From: a virus
DNA: 55,692 nucleotides
IMG/VR virus record: IMGVR_UViG_3300029787_000058
Coordinates: 1-55,692 of that record
Reading direction: 5' to 3' (one strand)
The notes under the pieces were generated by a model. The model made no database searches. It had not been told where the DNA came from and worked only from the letters and a program-made list of their open reading frames with translations. The first letter of the stretch is position 1. Each line of letters opens with the position of its first letter. Below are positions 38,849 to 45,526 of this stretch, piece after piece. A program made the position numbers and the translations under genes.

Positions 38849-39004
38849 CTAGAACGGTAACTTGCTGTCTCTGTTGAGATAGATTCCTAAAACAACACAT
38901 ATGATACCTAACAGCGACTTCATGTCGTGACACATAAAGAGCATCCCGCCAAAAATCATAAGTGCTTCGGGAAGTATTTTTTTAATTTCATCTAGTATAC
39001 TCAT
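38849..39004 (-). CDS. Small membrane protein
   Basis: A 51-residue frame, ATG at 39004, overlapping the stop of the upstream gene (ATGA). A single hydrophobic helix (about 15-43, interrupted by a CHDMKS turn) suggests one or two short spans. Part of a set of small membrane genes beside the amidase, so possibly lysis-related. Unknown. Confidence 0.5.
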   Translation of the reverse strand: MSILDEIKKILPEALMIFGGMLFMCHDMKSLLGIICVVLGIYLNRDSKLPF

Positions 39005-39084
39005 TCTTTATCTATATTAAGTATAATAAAAAAGAAAGCGACTGACGCTACTACCAGGCCCCAAACAAAGCCCAGGAAAAACAT
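39001..39084 (-). CDS. Very small membrane peptide
   Basis: A 27-residue frame (MFFLGFVWGLVVASVAFFF...), ATG at 39084 overlapping the stop of the upstream basic protein gene (TAATG), and with its TGA overlapping the next ATG. It is almost entirely hydrophobic. Supported by the tight gene overlaps on both sides. Confidence 0.45.
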   Translation of the reverse strand: MFFLGFVWGLVVASVAFFFIILNIDKE

Positions 39085-39263
39085 TAGGCTGTTCTTGCGG
39101 CCTTTCTTCCGGCAGCAGCCTTCTTAGCCATCCCTGCCTTTCCGTATTTTTTAACGCCAGCAGTGTAAGCAATCTTTTGTGCTGCTTCTTTCGATTGACC
39201 TTTCTTCATAAGTTGAGCAACTAACTTTTTAAATGCTCCACCTTTATCAAACATCTTTTTCAT
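39084..39263 (-). CDS. Small Lys/Ala-rich basic protein
   Basis: A 59-residue frame from ATG at 39263. Sequence is Lys/Ala-rich and helical (FDKGGAFKKLVAQLMKKGQ, KKYGKAGMAKKAAAGRKAAR), with a net positive charge. Similar small basic proteins are found in many marine phages. DNA binding or packaging-associated is possible. It follows the paralogue of the small membrane coiled-coil protein. Confidence 0.55.
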   Translation of the reverse strand: MKKMFDKGGAFKKLVAQLMKKGQSKEAAQKIAYTAGVKKYGKAGMAKKAAAGRKAARTA

Positions 39264-39268
39264 AATTA

Positions 39269-39511
39269 TTATTTTATTGTAGCCTCAAGGAGTCCACGTT
39301 CGTATTCTAGTTGTTTCTCTATGGATATTATTCTATCCTCAAGCCTGTTTATAACCTGAACCTTGTTGTCAAGTCTTTCATGTACCATAGTTAACTCTGT
39401 TTTCAAAGAGGTGAACTCAGCGAATAGACCTCCCGCTGTAAATATTGCGATGACAAACCATAAAAAGATCTGCCAGTTTTTCACAAAGGGGTTATATGCT
39501 GTGTTACTCAT
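39269..39511 (-). CDS. Small membrane-anchored coiled-coil protein (paralogue of the 92-328 product)
   Basis: The 80-residue product has one helix (about 12-32: WQIFLWFVIAIFTAGGLFAE) and a C-terminal coiled coil with the shared ending ERGLLEATIK. Most residues agree with the protein of 92-328 while many third codon positions differ, so the duplication is old and both copies are selected. It lies in the cluster with the amidase, which favours a role in lysis. The ATG overlaps the 3' end of the 39504 gene by 8 bases. Confidence 0.75.
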   Translation of the reverse strand: MSNTAYNPFVKNWQIFLWFVIAIFTAGGLFAEFTSLKTELTMVHERLDNKVQVINRLEDRIISIEKQLEYERGLLEATIK

Positions 39512-40139
39512 TTCCTTTAGGATACATATTCATATCTGGATCTGACATACCGTCAGGTAATATCCCTGCGAAACTTAACTCTGTTACAATCTCTTCTGCA
39601 TCTCCTGGCTTTAGATTAGGGAGAACACCTAGAATAGATCCAACAAAGTTATTTGCTACGTCTTCTCCTGTAGTTCTTAGTGCATCATAGACTCCACGCA
39701 GCCCATTTTTTTCATATCCTTCTTTTAAGGATGAAGGTAAATGTTTTACTTCGTGACCAGCACCCAATATATTTGCGGCAGCCACCCCTGCGGCATCTCC
39801 AACTATGTTTGTTATGATGTTAGGATTATAACCTCCGGTAATCATATTACTTACGTTCTGTGCTGTATAAGTACCAGCCAATGCGTGACGTATGTTATCA
39901 GGCTGATCACCATCTATACTACCAGACTCAACTAAACTCTCAGCAAAGTTGAATGCTTTCTCTTTGGGTTTACCTAAAAATTGATTTACTTGTTCTTCAC
40001 GAGTGGGTGCTCCTTCAGGAGGAGATATAAAATCCCCTATCCTATCTACGACCTTAGATGGAGTCCGGTACTTTTTTATTTCTCTTTTTACAGCGGAAAG
40101 TTTACCGCCATCTTGAAGGGGTCTAAACCTGTAGTTCAT
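39504..40139 (-). CDS. Hypothetical protein with RHALAG and GHEVKHL segments
   Basis: The 211-residue protein has a basic N-terminal 35 residues, then a helical part with IRHALAGTYTAQNV (about 82-95) and AGHEVKHLPSSL (about 124-135). The spacing of His and Glu residues recalls small metal-binding families but I cannot name one. A GGAGA Shine-Dalgarno-like sequence 5 bases before the ATG is unusual here. It may be an accessory virion or lysis protein. Confidence 0.55.
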   Translation of the reverse strand: MNYRFRPLQDGGKLSAVKREIKKYRTPSKVVDRIGDFISPPEGAPTREEQVNQFLGKPKEKAFNFAESLVESGSIDGDQPDNIRHALAGTYTAQNVSNMITGGYNPNIITNIVGDAAGVAAANILGAGHEVKHLPSSLKEGYEKNGLRGVYDALRTTGEDVANNFVGSILGVLPNLKPGDAEEIVTELSFAGILPDGMSDPDMNMYPKGNE

Positions 40140-40147
40140 TAATCTCC

Positions 40148-40321
40148 TTATCCACGAGTTTCAAAGGCGATGCCATTCAATACTAATAACTCTCTTCCGT
40201 CTCTACTTTTTAATACTTGAGAAAAAGCAGGAACATCTTTAGCCATGGGAGCGAATACTTCTTTACCAGAAGATAAATTTTTATTCTCTGCAAATGGAAC
40301 TTGCTTACGATACTTTGCCAT
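40148..40321 (-). CDS. Small hypothetical protein
   Basis: A 57-residue frame from ATG at 40321, which overlaps the stop of the amidase gene (TAATG), to TAA at 40148. The product has a strand-rich end (GRELLVLNGIAFETRG). Unknown; coupling to the endolysin suggests the lysis operon. Confidence 0.55.
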   Translation of the reverse strand: MAKYRKQVPFAENKNLSSGKEVFAPMAKDVPAFSQVLKSRDGRELLVLNGIAFETRG

Positions 40322-40989
40322 TATAACAATTTTAACATTTCTATTATCTCTGGTTGAGGGAATATATCTGACTTATCCTTTCGCACAGAGTTGTGTGTAA
40401 AGATACCACTTTCTCCTCGTAATGCTTTCTTTGAAACTCCCCACATATCTCTAGCATTGTATGTTTTATCAATACCATAATGATCTATCCAATAACGCAA
40501 TAGGTTTTCTACGCTACGTATTTGCTCATCTGAATATCTATGATAATGTCGCTTTCCTTTGTAAGGTTCTTCCAGGCTACACACCTCTTCTTTTGGAACC
40601 TCCCTGTTTACGTAGTTAAAAAACTTACCACTCTTTTCTTCTAAACCACCCCATGCACAGAGTTCTATACCTATAGACTTTTTATCTAATGGCATATAGT
40701 CGAGGTTGTAAGATTCGAATACCTCTCTTTTTATTCCAAGATGGTATGCCCAGTATTTACTAGAAAACGCCTGAACAATTTTACCATCCCCTTCTTTGGC
40801 TCCGGTGTTTGATATGCACACACAAGTAGCGATCCTACCTCTGCTATCATTGTTCCAGTGATTTACTGTGTTTACACCACTAGCATTTCCTGCTGTATGG
40901 TGTAGGTATACCTGATTCTTCTCCTGGGCATCTTTAATATATTCATTAGAAGAAAGTTTAACCTGTAATATGTCGTCAAGAAAACTCAT
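40321..40989 (-). CDS. N-acetylmuramoyl-L-alanine amidase (endolysin)
   Basis: The 222-residue protein has the Amidase_2 (T7 lysozyme-type) fold: VYLHHTAGNASG (about 27-38, zinc ligand H30 or H31), KSIGIELCAWGG (about 104-115), and THNSVRKDKSDIFPQ (about 198-212), where H199 and D208 complete the zinc site. It cleaves the bond between muramic acid and the first peptide residue. There is no signal peptide, so a holin is needed for access; the divergent gene at 41054 is a good candidate. Confidence 0.88.
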   Translation of the reverse strand: MSFLDDILQVKLSSNEYIKDAQEKNQVYLHHTAGNASGVNTVNHWNNDSRGRIATCVCISNTGAKEGDGKIVQAFSSKYWAYHLGIKREVFESYNLDYMPLDKKSIGIELCAWGGLEEKSGKFFNYVNREVPKEEVCSLEEPYKGKRHYHRYSDEQIRSVENLLRYWIDHYGIDKTYNARDMWGVSKKALRGESGIFTHNSVRKDKSDIFPQPEIIEMLKLL

Positions 40990-40998
40990 AGTGTCTCA

Positions 40999-41032
40999 TT
41001 TGGTTTTATAATGATCAAATCTATTAACTTTG
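40999..41032 (+). promoter_or_regulatory. Bacteroidota-type promoter (TTTG-N22-TAACTTTG)
   Basis: TTTG at 40999-41002 and TAACTTTG at 41025-41032, with a 22-base spacer, fit the Bacteroidota housekeeping promoter (TTTG, 17-23 bases, TAnnTTTG). It lies 21 bases before the chosen ATG of the holin-like gene and is the best complete example in the window. Confidence 0.65.
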
Positions 41033-41053
41033 TTTATACATACACATACTGAA

Positions 41054-41278
41054 ATGAGCCTAATAGATATTTTTAAAGACAACAACGATTATAACGAGAA
41101 GACCATAATAGGTTTTTTGTCATTCGCTGTTATGATAATTGTAATGATAGTAGATCTAGTAACAGGATGGATAGGTAAAGACCTGGTAGTCAATGAGTTC
41201 ATCTATAATTCTTTTCTATTTGTAACCCTTGGATCATTTGGGATTGCAGGATTAGAAAAATTCTCACAAAGAAAATGA
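41054..41278 (+). CDS. Holin-like protein with two membrane helices
   Basis: The 74-residue protein, with start at the ATG at 41054 (the in-frame TTG at 41030 lies inside the promoter box and is not used), has two membrane helices at about residues 16-37 and 45-67 and a charged C-terminal FSQRK end. Size, two spans and location divergent to the amidase fit a class II-like holin. The stop overlaps the next ATG. Confidence 0.7.
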   Translation: MSLIDIFKDNNDYNEKTIIGFLSFAVMIIVMIVDLVTGWIGKDLVVNEFIYNSFLFVTLGSFGIAGLEKFSQRK

Positions 41279-41703
41279 AGTTAAAGAAAACAAAAGCCAG
41301 TAAGAAGGTAGACGCCCCTGAAGGATTTCACTGGATGACAGAGAATGGAAGACACTTTTTAATGAAGGGAGACTATAAGCCACACGCAGGCGCTAGTCCA
41401 TCTGCTCCATTTAGAGTTGTTACCCATGACAAAGACATGAAGGCTGACATGGGAATGAAGGTAAAGGCCGCTAAAGAAGCAAAGAGCCGACTCAAGACTA
41501 TGGAATACGAAAAGGGAGGCAAAGTAAAAAAAAAGTCCAAAGTAAACGAGGCAGGAAACTATACTAAGCCTAGTCTTCGCAAAAGAATATTCAACAGAAT
41601 CAAGGCTGGAACTAAGGGTGGCAACGCAGGACAATGGTCTGCAAGGAAAGCCCAGATGTTAGCCAAAGCATATAAAGCCGCTGGAGGTGGATACACAAGT
41701 TAA
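41275..41703 (+). CDS. Basic protein with TKP...GQWSARKAQMLAKAYK...GGGY C-terminus
   Basis: The 142-residue, very basic protein. N-terminal half: a compact strand segment (GFHWMTENGRHFLMKGDYKPH) and a Lys/Glu-rich helix. C-terminal 60 residues: ...GNYTKPSLRKRIFNRIKAG, then QWSARKAQMLAKAYKAAGGGY, a domain that I recall from DUF5872-type phage proteins. Unknown function; the charge suggests packing with DNA. The ATG overlaps the previous stop (ATGA). Confidence 0.65.
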   Translation: MKLKKTKASKKVDAPEGFHWMTENGRHFLMKGDYKPHAGASPSAPFRVVTHDKDMKADMGMKVKAAKEAKSRLKTMEYEKGGKVKKKSKVNEAGNYTKPSLRKRIFNRIKAGTKGGNAGQWSARKAQMLAKAYKAAGGGYTS

Positions 41704-41948
41704 TGGCACTAAAGAAATCACAAAAATCATTAAAGAACTGGACCAGTCAGAAGTGGAGAACTAAGTCTGGGAAAAAGTCATCAGAGACCGGAGAGAGGTA
41801 TCTCCCTGAAGCAGCAATAGAAAGCCTGAGCGACGAAGAGTACGCTGCAACCACTAGGGCTAAAAGAGCAGGATCTAAAAAAGGAAAGCAATTTGTTGCT
41901 CAACCTAAGAAGATCGCAAAGAAAACTAAGAGGTACAGAACTAACTAA
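41703..41948 (+). CDS. Small basic conserved phage protein
   Basis: The 81-residue basic protein has LKNWTSQKWRTKSGKKSSETGERYLP (starting near residue 10; motif given in part) and SDEEYAATTRAKRAG segments, which I recall in small proteins of many phages and some giant viruses of marine origin. Its start codon directly follows the stop of the previous gene. Probable DNA binding or virion-associated; unproven. Confidence 0.65.
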   Translation: MALKKSQKSLKNWTSQKWRTKSGKKSSETGERYLPEAAIESLSDEEYAATTRAKRAGSKKGKQFVAQPKKIAKKTKRYRTN

Positions 41949-42375
41949 AGGCTTCCTCTCCATTCATTTTTCTATATAAACGAGTAACGACTAGACGACC
42001 TCTTTGGGTTATAGCATATCTAACCCTGTAGTTATACTTAGTCTCCTCTCTAAAGAAAGATTCATCTACAGATCCACTGGGAGTTAATTTATCAAAGTGT
42101 TTATACACCCATCCATCACTCACCATCTTATGTATAAGTCTCTTTCGCATTCGTGACTCGCTCTTATTCAACGCTTTAGCAATATGTGCTATAGTAAAAA
42201 ACTCATAGTCATAAATAAACATTAAGAAATCAAGTTCTGCTCTGCCGAGTTGATGATTCTCTTTTGCATCTATATACAGAAAATGTAGGTTCTTTAGATT
42301 AGTATACAAAACCTCCTTAGATTCTTTTTTAGAAAACTCTCTAAATAGTTTCTTTCGGCTTGTGTAACTTTTCAT
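41941..42375 (-). CDS. Winged-helix (MarR-like) DNA-binding regulator
   Basis: The 144-residue protein has the helix-turn-helix + wing layout: LDFLMFIYDYEFFTIAHIAKALN (about 46-68), NKSESRMRKRLIHKMVSDGWVYK (68-90), and an extended wing ending with RYAITQRGRLVVTRLYRKMN. The order of helices fits MarR-type dimers. It is transcribed divergently from the fibre-like gene at 42408, whose promoter lies in the shared 32-base gap, so autoregulation or control of the late genes is likely. Confidence 0.75.
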   Translation of the reverse strand: MKSYTSRKKLFREFSKKESKEVLYTNLKNLHFLYIDAKENHQLGRAELDFLMFIYDYEFFTIAHIAKALNKSESRMRKRLIHKMVSDGWVYKHFDKLTPSGSVDESFFREETKYNYRVRYAITQRGRLVVTRLYRKMNGEEAFS

Positions 42376-42391
42376 GATATAGGTATCTTTG
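42360..42391 (+). promoter_or_regulatory. Promoter candidate between regulator and fibre-like genes
   Basis: TATCTTTG at 42384-42391 with CTTG at 42359-42362 and a 21-base spacer. It lies 16 bases before the ATG at 42408 and overlaps the start of the divergent regulator gene, an arrangement suited to control by that protein. Confidence 0.55.
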
Positions 42392-42407
42392 TTTCAAAAG
42401 TAATAAT

Positions 42408-43343
42408 ATGGGAAGTCTTAGCGGTGTAAAAATTAAAGATACGTTTGGTCTACTATTAAAGATGGCCACTTCACAGTTGTCAGCCACGGAAGAGGTTGTA
42501 CAGGATGGAGCCGGAAACAATAGTGCATTAAAGATATCTACAGATACAGTAGAAACAACTGGTACATTAAAGATAGGTTCAGCAGCAGCATCAACTACTG
42601 AAGAGAATGCATTGATGTTAAACTCATCAGGTGTAGTAGTAAAAAGAGATCTGAGCACCAACCCTATAGGTACAGCGAGTATTACAGCGAATAGTCCTAT
42701 CGTGGCTACAGGAAGTACGGTAGGTTTGACTGATCCATCTGCACTTACTGCACTAGCCGCATTAAATGTTGCCAATGATGACAAGTACCTAATATGGGAC
42801 GAGTCAACCTCATCCTATAAGTCTATAACTGTATCAGACGTAGCAACCTCTGTTGAGAGCAGAATAGCAGCAAACATAAACGTATTTACCGCAAGGGTGT
42901 CAGCACAAAATATTGCATCATCTGGAGCAGACATATCTTTTGCTCAAACTTTTGGACTTAACGATGACACAGGAACAACTGTTGCAACATCATCTACCGC
43001 TATAGGAACTGCTACGGCTGATGTGACATTGATGGATGGTACAGGAATAAGGACAGATATTCAAATAAACACAACAAGCCAGTATAGATTTGAAGTAGAT
43101 CTAGAAGTAACAACAGGAGGATCTCAGGGCGTTACTGTAGAACTTAGACATGACTCTGGAACCATAATGAAATTCTCAGAGACACTAGCCACAGGAACAA
43201 GTACGGTATCATTAAGCAGATCGTTATATGCTACTGGTGGACTAACCTATCAAGTAAAGGTATCTGGAACCGACACAGTTACAGTTACAGCGAATAGTAC
43301 AGTAAGAGTTTTAAGAGAAGGCGCTCCAAATACAGCGTTCTAG
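42408..43343 (+). CDS. Tail fibre/appendage-like protein
   Basis: The 311-residue protein has an Ala/Thr/Ser-rich N-terminus (about 1-85), a central linker (LTALAALNVANDDKYLIWDE) and a C-terminal domain (about 165-311) of alternating strands with FNxxTSQYRFEVDLEVTTGG and VTVELRHDSG, which resembles jellyroll domains of phage receptor-binding proteins. There is no collagen part. Gene order places it with the other virion genes; its Thr-rich sequence and absence of Cys are typical for fibres. Function is inferred. Confidence 0.65.
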   Translation: MGSLSGVKIKDTFGLLLKMATSQLSATEEVVQDGAGNNSALKISTDTVETTGTLKIGSAAASTTEENALMLNSSGVVVKRDLSTNPIGTASITANSPIVATGSTVGLTDPSALTALAALNVANDDKYLIWDESTSSYKSITVSDVATSVESRIAANINVFTARVSAQNIASSGADISFAQTFGLNDDTGTTVATSSTAIGTATADVTLMDGTGIRTDIQINTTSQYRFEVDLEVTTGGSQGVTVELRHDSGTIMKFSETLATGTSTVSLSRSLYATGGLTYQVKVSGTDTVTVTANSTVRVLREGAPNTAF

Positions 43344-43360
43344 TAATAAGTAAAATCAAA

Positions 43361-43669
43361 ATGGATACTAAAAAAAGAGTAGAACTCTTTCTTTTGCTGA
43401 AGGTAAAGATGGAAGAGGTGATGGCGATTATAGATGAGCATGGAGCACGTGATGAGTTCCTAGCATCCTATTGCTTTGGCCTATCTACAGACACTCCTTT
43501 AGATAAAGCATTTACACACGACACATCGTATGAGTTTCTCGCAGGGTTTACAGCAGATAACTTAGACGAAATAGACGCAATGTTTGAAGCCATGCAGCGC
43601 GTCTATGATCAGAATGAGGATCTTAAAGGACCCTCTGATTCAATCGATTATTGGCTTAACATAAACTAA
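43361..43669 (+). CDS. Hypothetical protein
   Basis: The 102-residue acidic helical protein (RVELFLLLKVKMEEVMAII, NLDEIDAMFEAMQRVYDQNE) has no recognised domain. It follows the fibre-like gene by 17 bases. Unknown; acidic and helical, it may be a chaperone for a virion protein. Confidence 0.5.
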   Translation: MDTKKRVELFLLLKVKMEEVMAIIDEHGARDEFLASYCFGLSTDTPLDKAFTHDTSYEFLAGFTADNLDEIDAMFEAMQRVYDQNEDLKGPSDSIDYWLNIN

Positions 43670-43680
43670 CAAAAACCACG

Positions 43681-43794
43681 ATGGCAGAAAGCGCGAAGGA
43701 CTCACTAAGTTCTTTTATTAACGAATTAGAAGAGGTTCCTGTAGACCCTTCATGTAGCATAGACAACCCTGAATGCGAAGCCTGTGGTAGTTAG
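43681..43794 (+). CDS. Very small cysteine-containing acidic protein
   Basis: A 37-residue frame: N-terminal helix (DSLSSFINELEEVPVD) and a C-terminal tail with four Cys in Cys-Ser-Ile-Asp-Asn-Pro-Glu-Cys and Cys-Gly spacing (CSIDNPECEACGS). The cysteines could bind zinc. Gap sizes of 11 and 19 bases to its neighbours support it. Unknown. Confidence 0.5.
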   Translation: MAESAKDSLSSFINELEEVPVDPSCSIDNPECEACGS

Positions 43795-43813
43795 ATGAAA
43801 TAAAAATAAATTA

Positions 43814-44053
43814 ATGGAATTAATTAGAAAAATTGTTATTGGACAAAACCCAAAAGATGCAATGGCTTACTTTGTAGGTCAACGTGCTGGAGGAGCAACA
43901 GTTGACTCTATCGTTTTAGACGACAGATTATTTGCTAAACACGGAATTCGTCGCTACCTTGTATACTTATTTGATAAGGAAAAAGGTATTACTCTATGGA
44001 AGACCATAGACGATATGCCATGTTTAATTGAACACGACTGTGACTTTGAATGA
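43814..44053 (+). CDS. Small hypothetical protein
   Basis: The 79-residue protein (IRKIVIGQNPKDAMAYFVGQ, RRYLVYLFDKEKGITLWKT) is compact and probably alpha/beta. It overlaps the GroES-like gene by 4 bases (ATGA). Conserved-looking but unknown. Confidence 0.55.
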   Translation: MELIRKIVIGQNPKDAMAYFVGQRAGGATVDSIVLDDRLFAKHGIRRYLVYLFDKEKGITLWKTIDDMPCLIEHDCDFE

Positions 44054-44700
44054 AATCTCTTAGATTTTTTATTGTTGATATCCCCAAAGTAAGCCGGGAT
44101 ACATTTATGATGGGTGATAAAGAATATTATCTAGACCCAAAGTATAACGAGTTTGAACATAGGGCCATGGAAGGCATTGTACACTCTGCTCCTATAAAAT
44201 ATAATACAGGAGTAGAAGAAGGAGATACATTATACTTTCATCACCACGTAACTTTAGGAGGTAATCATTTAACCCTTCCAGAGAACAAAAACAAATTAGA
44301 GGTTGCAGAAAGAAGAGGGCAATATGTTCACGGATACAAAGACCTTTATTATGTTACATATGATGGAGGCTATGACCCATTCTTTTGTCAAGCATATGCA
44401 TACAAAAGCAAAAAGACAGGAGAGATTAAACTGTTGGGAGAATGGATATTCTTAACTCCAGCAGAACAAGAAGAAGAACTCAAGAGCAACATTATACACT
44501 TGATGCCACAAAAGAAACCTGACTCTAATCAGTACGGATATGTAAGGTGGGGATCAGAAAAACTTAAAGAACTTGGACTATACGTTGGTGATAAAGTTTA
44601 CATAAAAAAGAATATGGACTATGTCATGTATATAAATGGAGAGAAATTATTTAGAACTTATTTAAATCATATAGATGCCAAAGTCGAAAAAGAAGTATGA
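44050..44700 (+). CDS. Tandem GroES-like co-chaperonin
   Basis: The 216-residue protein appears to contain two GroES-type domains. First half: GIVHSAPIKYNTGVEEGDTLYFHHHV (about residues 42-67; compare the GVVVAxGPG...VKxGDxVLF pattern), ending with GEWIFLTPA. Second half: YGYVRWGS...LGLYVGDKVYIKKNMDYVMY, then INGEKLFRTYLNHIDAKV, like GDxVxFxKY...GxxYxxxxxxDIxAV of GroES. Phage co-chaperonins (T4 gp31, for example) replace GroES for folding the capsid protein. It follows a small gene by an ATGA overlap. The mobile loop is poorly defined, so moderate confidence. Confidence 0.6.
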   Translation: MKSLRFFIVDIPKVSRDTFMMGDKEYYLDPKYNEFEHRAMEGIVHSAPIKYNTGVEEGDTLYFHHHVTLGGNHLTLPENKNKLEVAERRGQYVHGYKDLYYVTYDGGYDPFFCQAYAYKSKKTGEIKLLGEWIFLTPAEQEEELKSNIIHLMPQKKPDSNQYGYVRWGSEKLKELGLYVGDKVYIKKNMDYVMYINGEKLFRTYLNHIDAKVEKEV

Positions 44701-44971
44701 TAATGTAACCACCGCTGTTAGATTAAAAGAGTCTATGCAAATCGCCATAGAACACATGATCAACGAAATACAAAAGCCTGTAGATCAGGAGTTAAGCGGT
44801 TCTCAACGTAAAGCAGAGTTGCAAGCAATCAAACAAACAGCGGTTGATGCCAAGGAACTAATCATAGAAAGAGAACGCCTAGAACAATTAATAAAAACGC
44901 TACAGGATAAAGGTGAGTTAAAAGAAGAGCAGGACTACTCAGGTGGCTTTGCAGAAAAATATTCAAAATGA
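44675..44971 (+). CDS. Helical protein upstream of terminase, small-terminase candidate
   Basis: The 98-residue protein is nearly all helix, with Lys-rich N-terminus (MPKSKKKYDNVTTAVRLKES) and a Glu/Lys coiled-coil part (about 40-85). It overlaps the GroES-like gene by 26 bases and the oxygenase gene by 4 bases. The place just before the large terminase suggests a small terminase subunit (TerS), but there is no clear helix-turn-helix; uncertain. Confidence 0.45.
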   Translation: MPKSKKKYDNVTTAVRLKESMQIAIEHMINEIQKPVDQELSGSQRKAELQAIKQTAVDAKELIIERERLEQLIKTLQDKGELKEEQDYSGGFAEKYSK

Positions 44972-45525
44972 TTATAGTAGATAATTTTATAAAAGACAAA
45001 ACACTTTTAGACAGCATAGCCAACGATAAAAAATTCTTTGATAATAATGGTCAGTACTATTGGTATGATGGATGGTGGGTCGAAGAGCCGAACACGCTGA
45101 AGAAAAAACTTATAGAAAAGATCTGGGGACATAATTCTCCCTATCATGATGTCAGTGTGTGCGGATTTGAATACTGGACAGGACAGTTAGGTCCACAAAT
45201 AACGCATCAAGAATTACCGGCACACATAGATAAAGACGAAGCCGAATATGAAAAAACTGGGAAACATATAACGCCAACAATAGGAACTGTTTTTTATCCA
45301 GTACCCTTGGACATAGAAGGTGGTGAATTAGTTATATATTCAGAAGAAGAAAAAGCACCTGAGATTGTAAAGCCTGTGTTTAATCGGTTAGTCATATTTC
45401 CAGCGGGTCAACACAGACACAAAGTAAACATTGTAAATCAAGGAGTTAGGTCTGCTATAGCAATAAATTTATGGAAGCAAAAACCATCGGGGGAATTTTT
45501 AAAAGAACCTATACAGTTTATGTAA
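44968..45525 (+). CDS. 2-oxoglutarate/Fe(II)-dependent oxygenase
   Basis: The 185-residue protein has the double-stranded beta-helix signature: PAHIDKDE (H86-x-D88), a GGELVIYS strand (118-125), FPAGQHRHKVNIV (H149 or H151, with H151 10 residues before R161) and RSAIAINLW (161-169). This is the metal and 2-oxoglutarate binding arrangement of the 2OG-Fe(II) oxygenase superfamily, such as prolyl hydroxylases. It is the second such enzyme here. Substrate is unknown; other candidates are a capsid or fibre protein, since it lies beside terminase and chaperonin-like genes. Confidence 0.8.
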   Translation: MIIVDNFIKDKTLLDSIANDKKFFDNNGQYYWYDGWWVEEPNTLKKKLIEKIWGHNSPYHDVSVCGFEYWTGQLGPQITHQELPAHIDKDEAEYEKTGKHITPTIGTVFYPVPLDIEGGELVIYSEEEKAPEIVKPVFNRLVIFPAGQHRHKVNIVNQGVRSAIAINLWKQKPSGEFLKEPIQFM

Positions 45526-45526
45526 T

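Noticed and set aside
41030-41053. TTG start for the holin-like protein, adding eight residues
   Set aside because: It overlaps the -7 promoter box TAACTTTG, so it would not be on the mRNA; the ATG at 41054 fits better.
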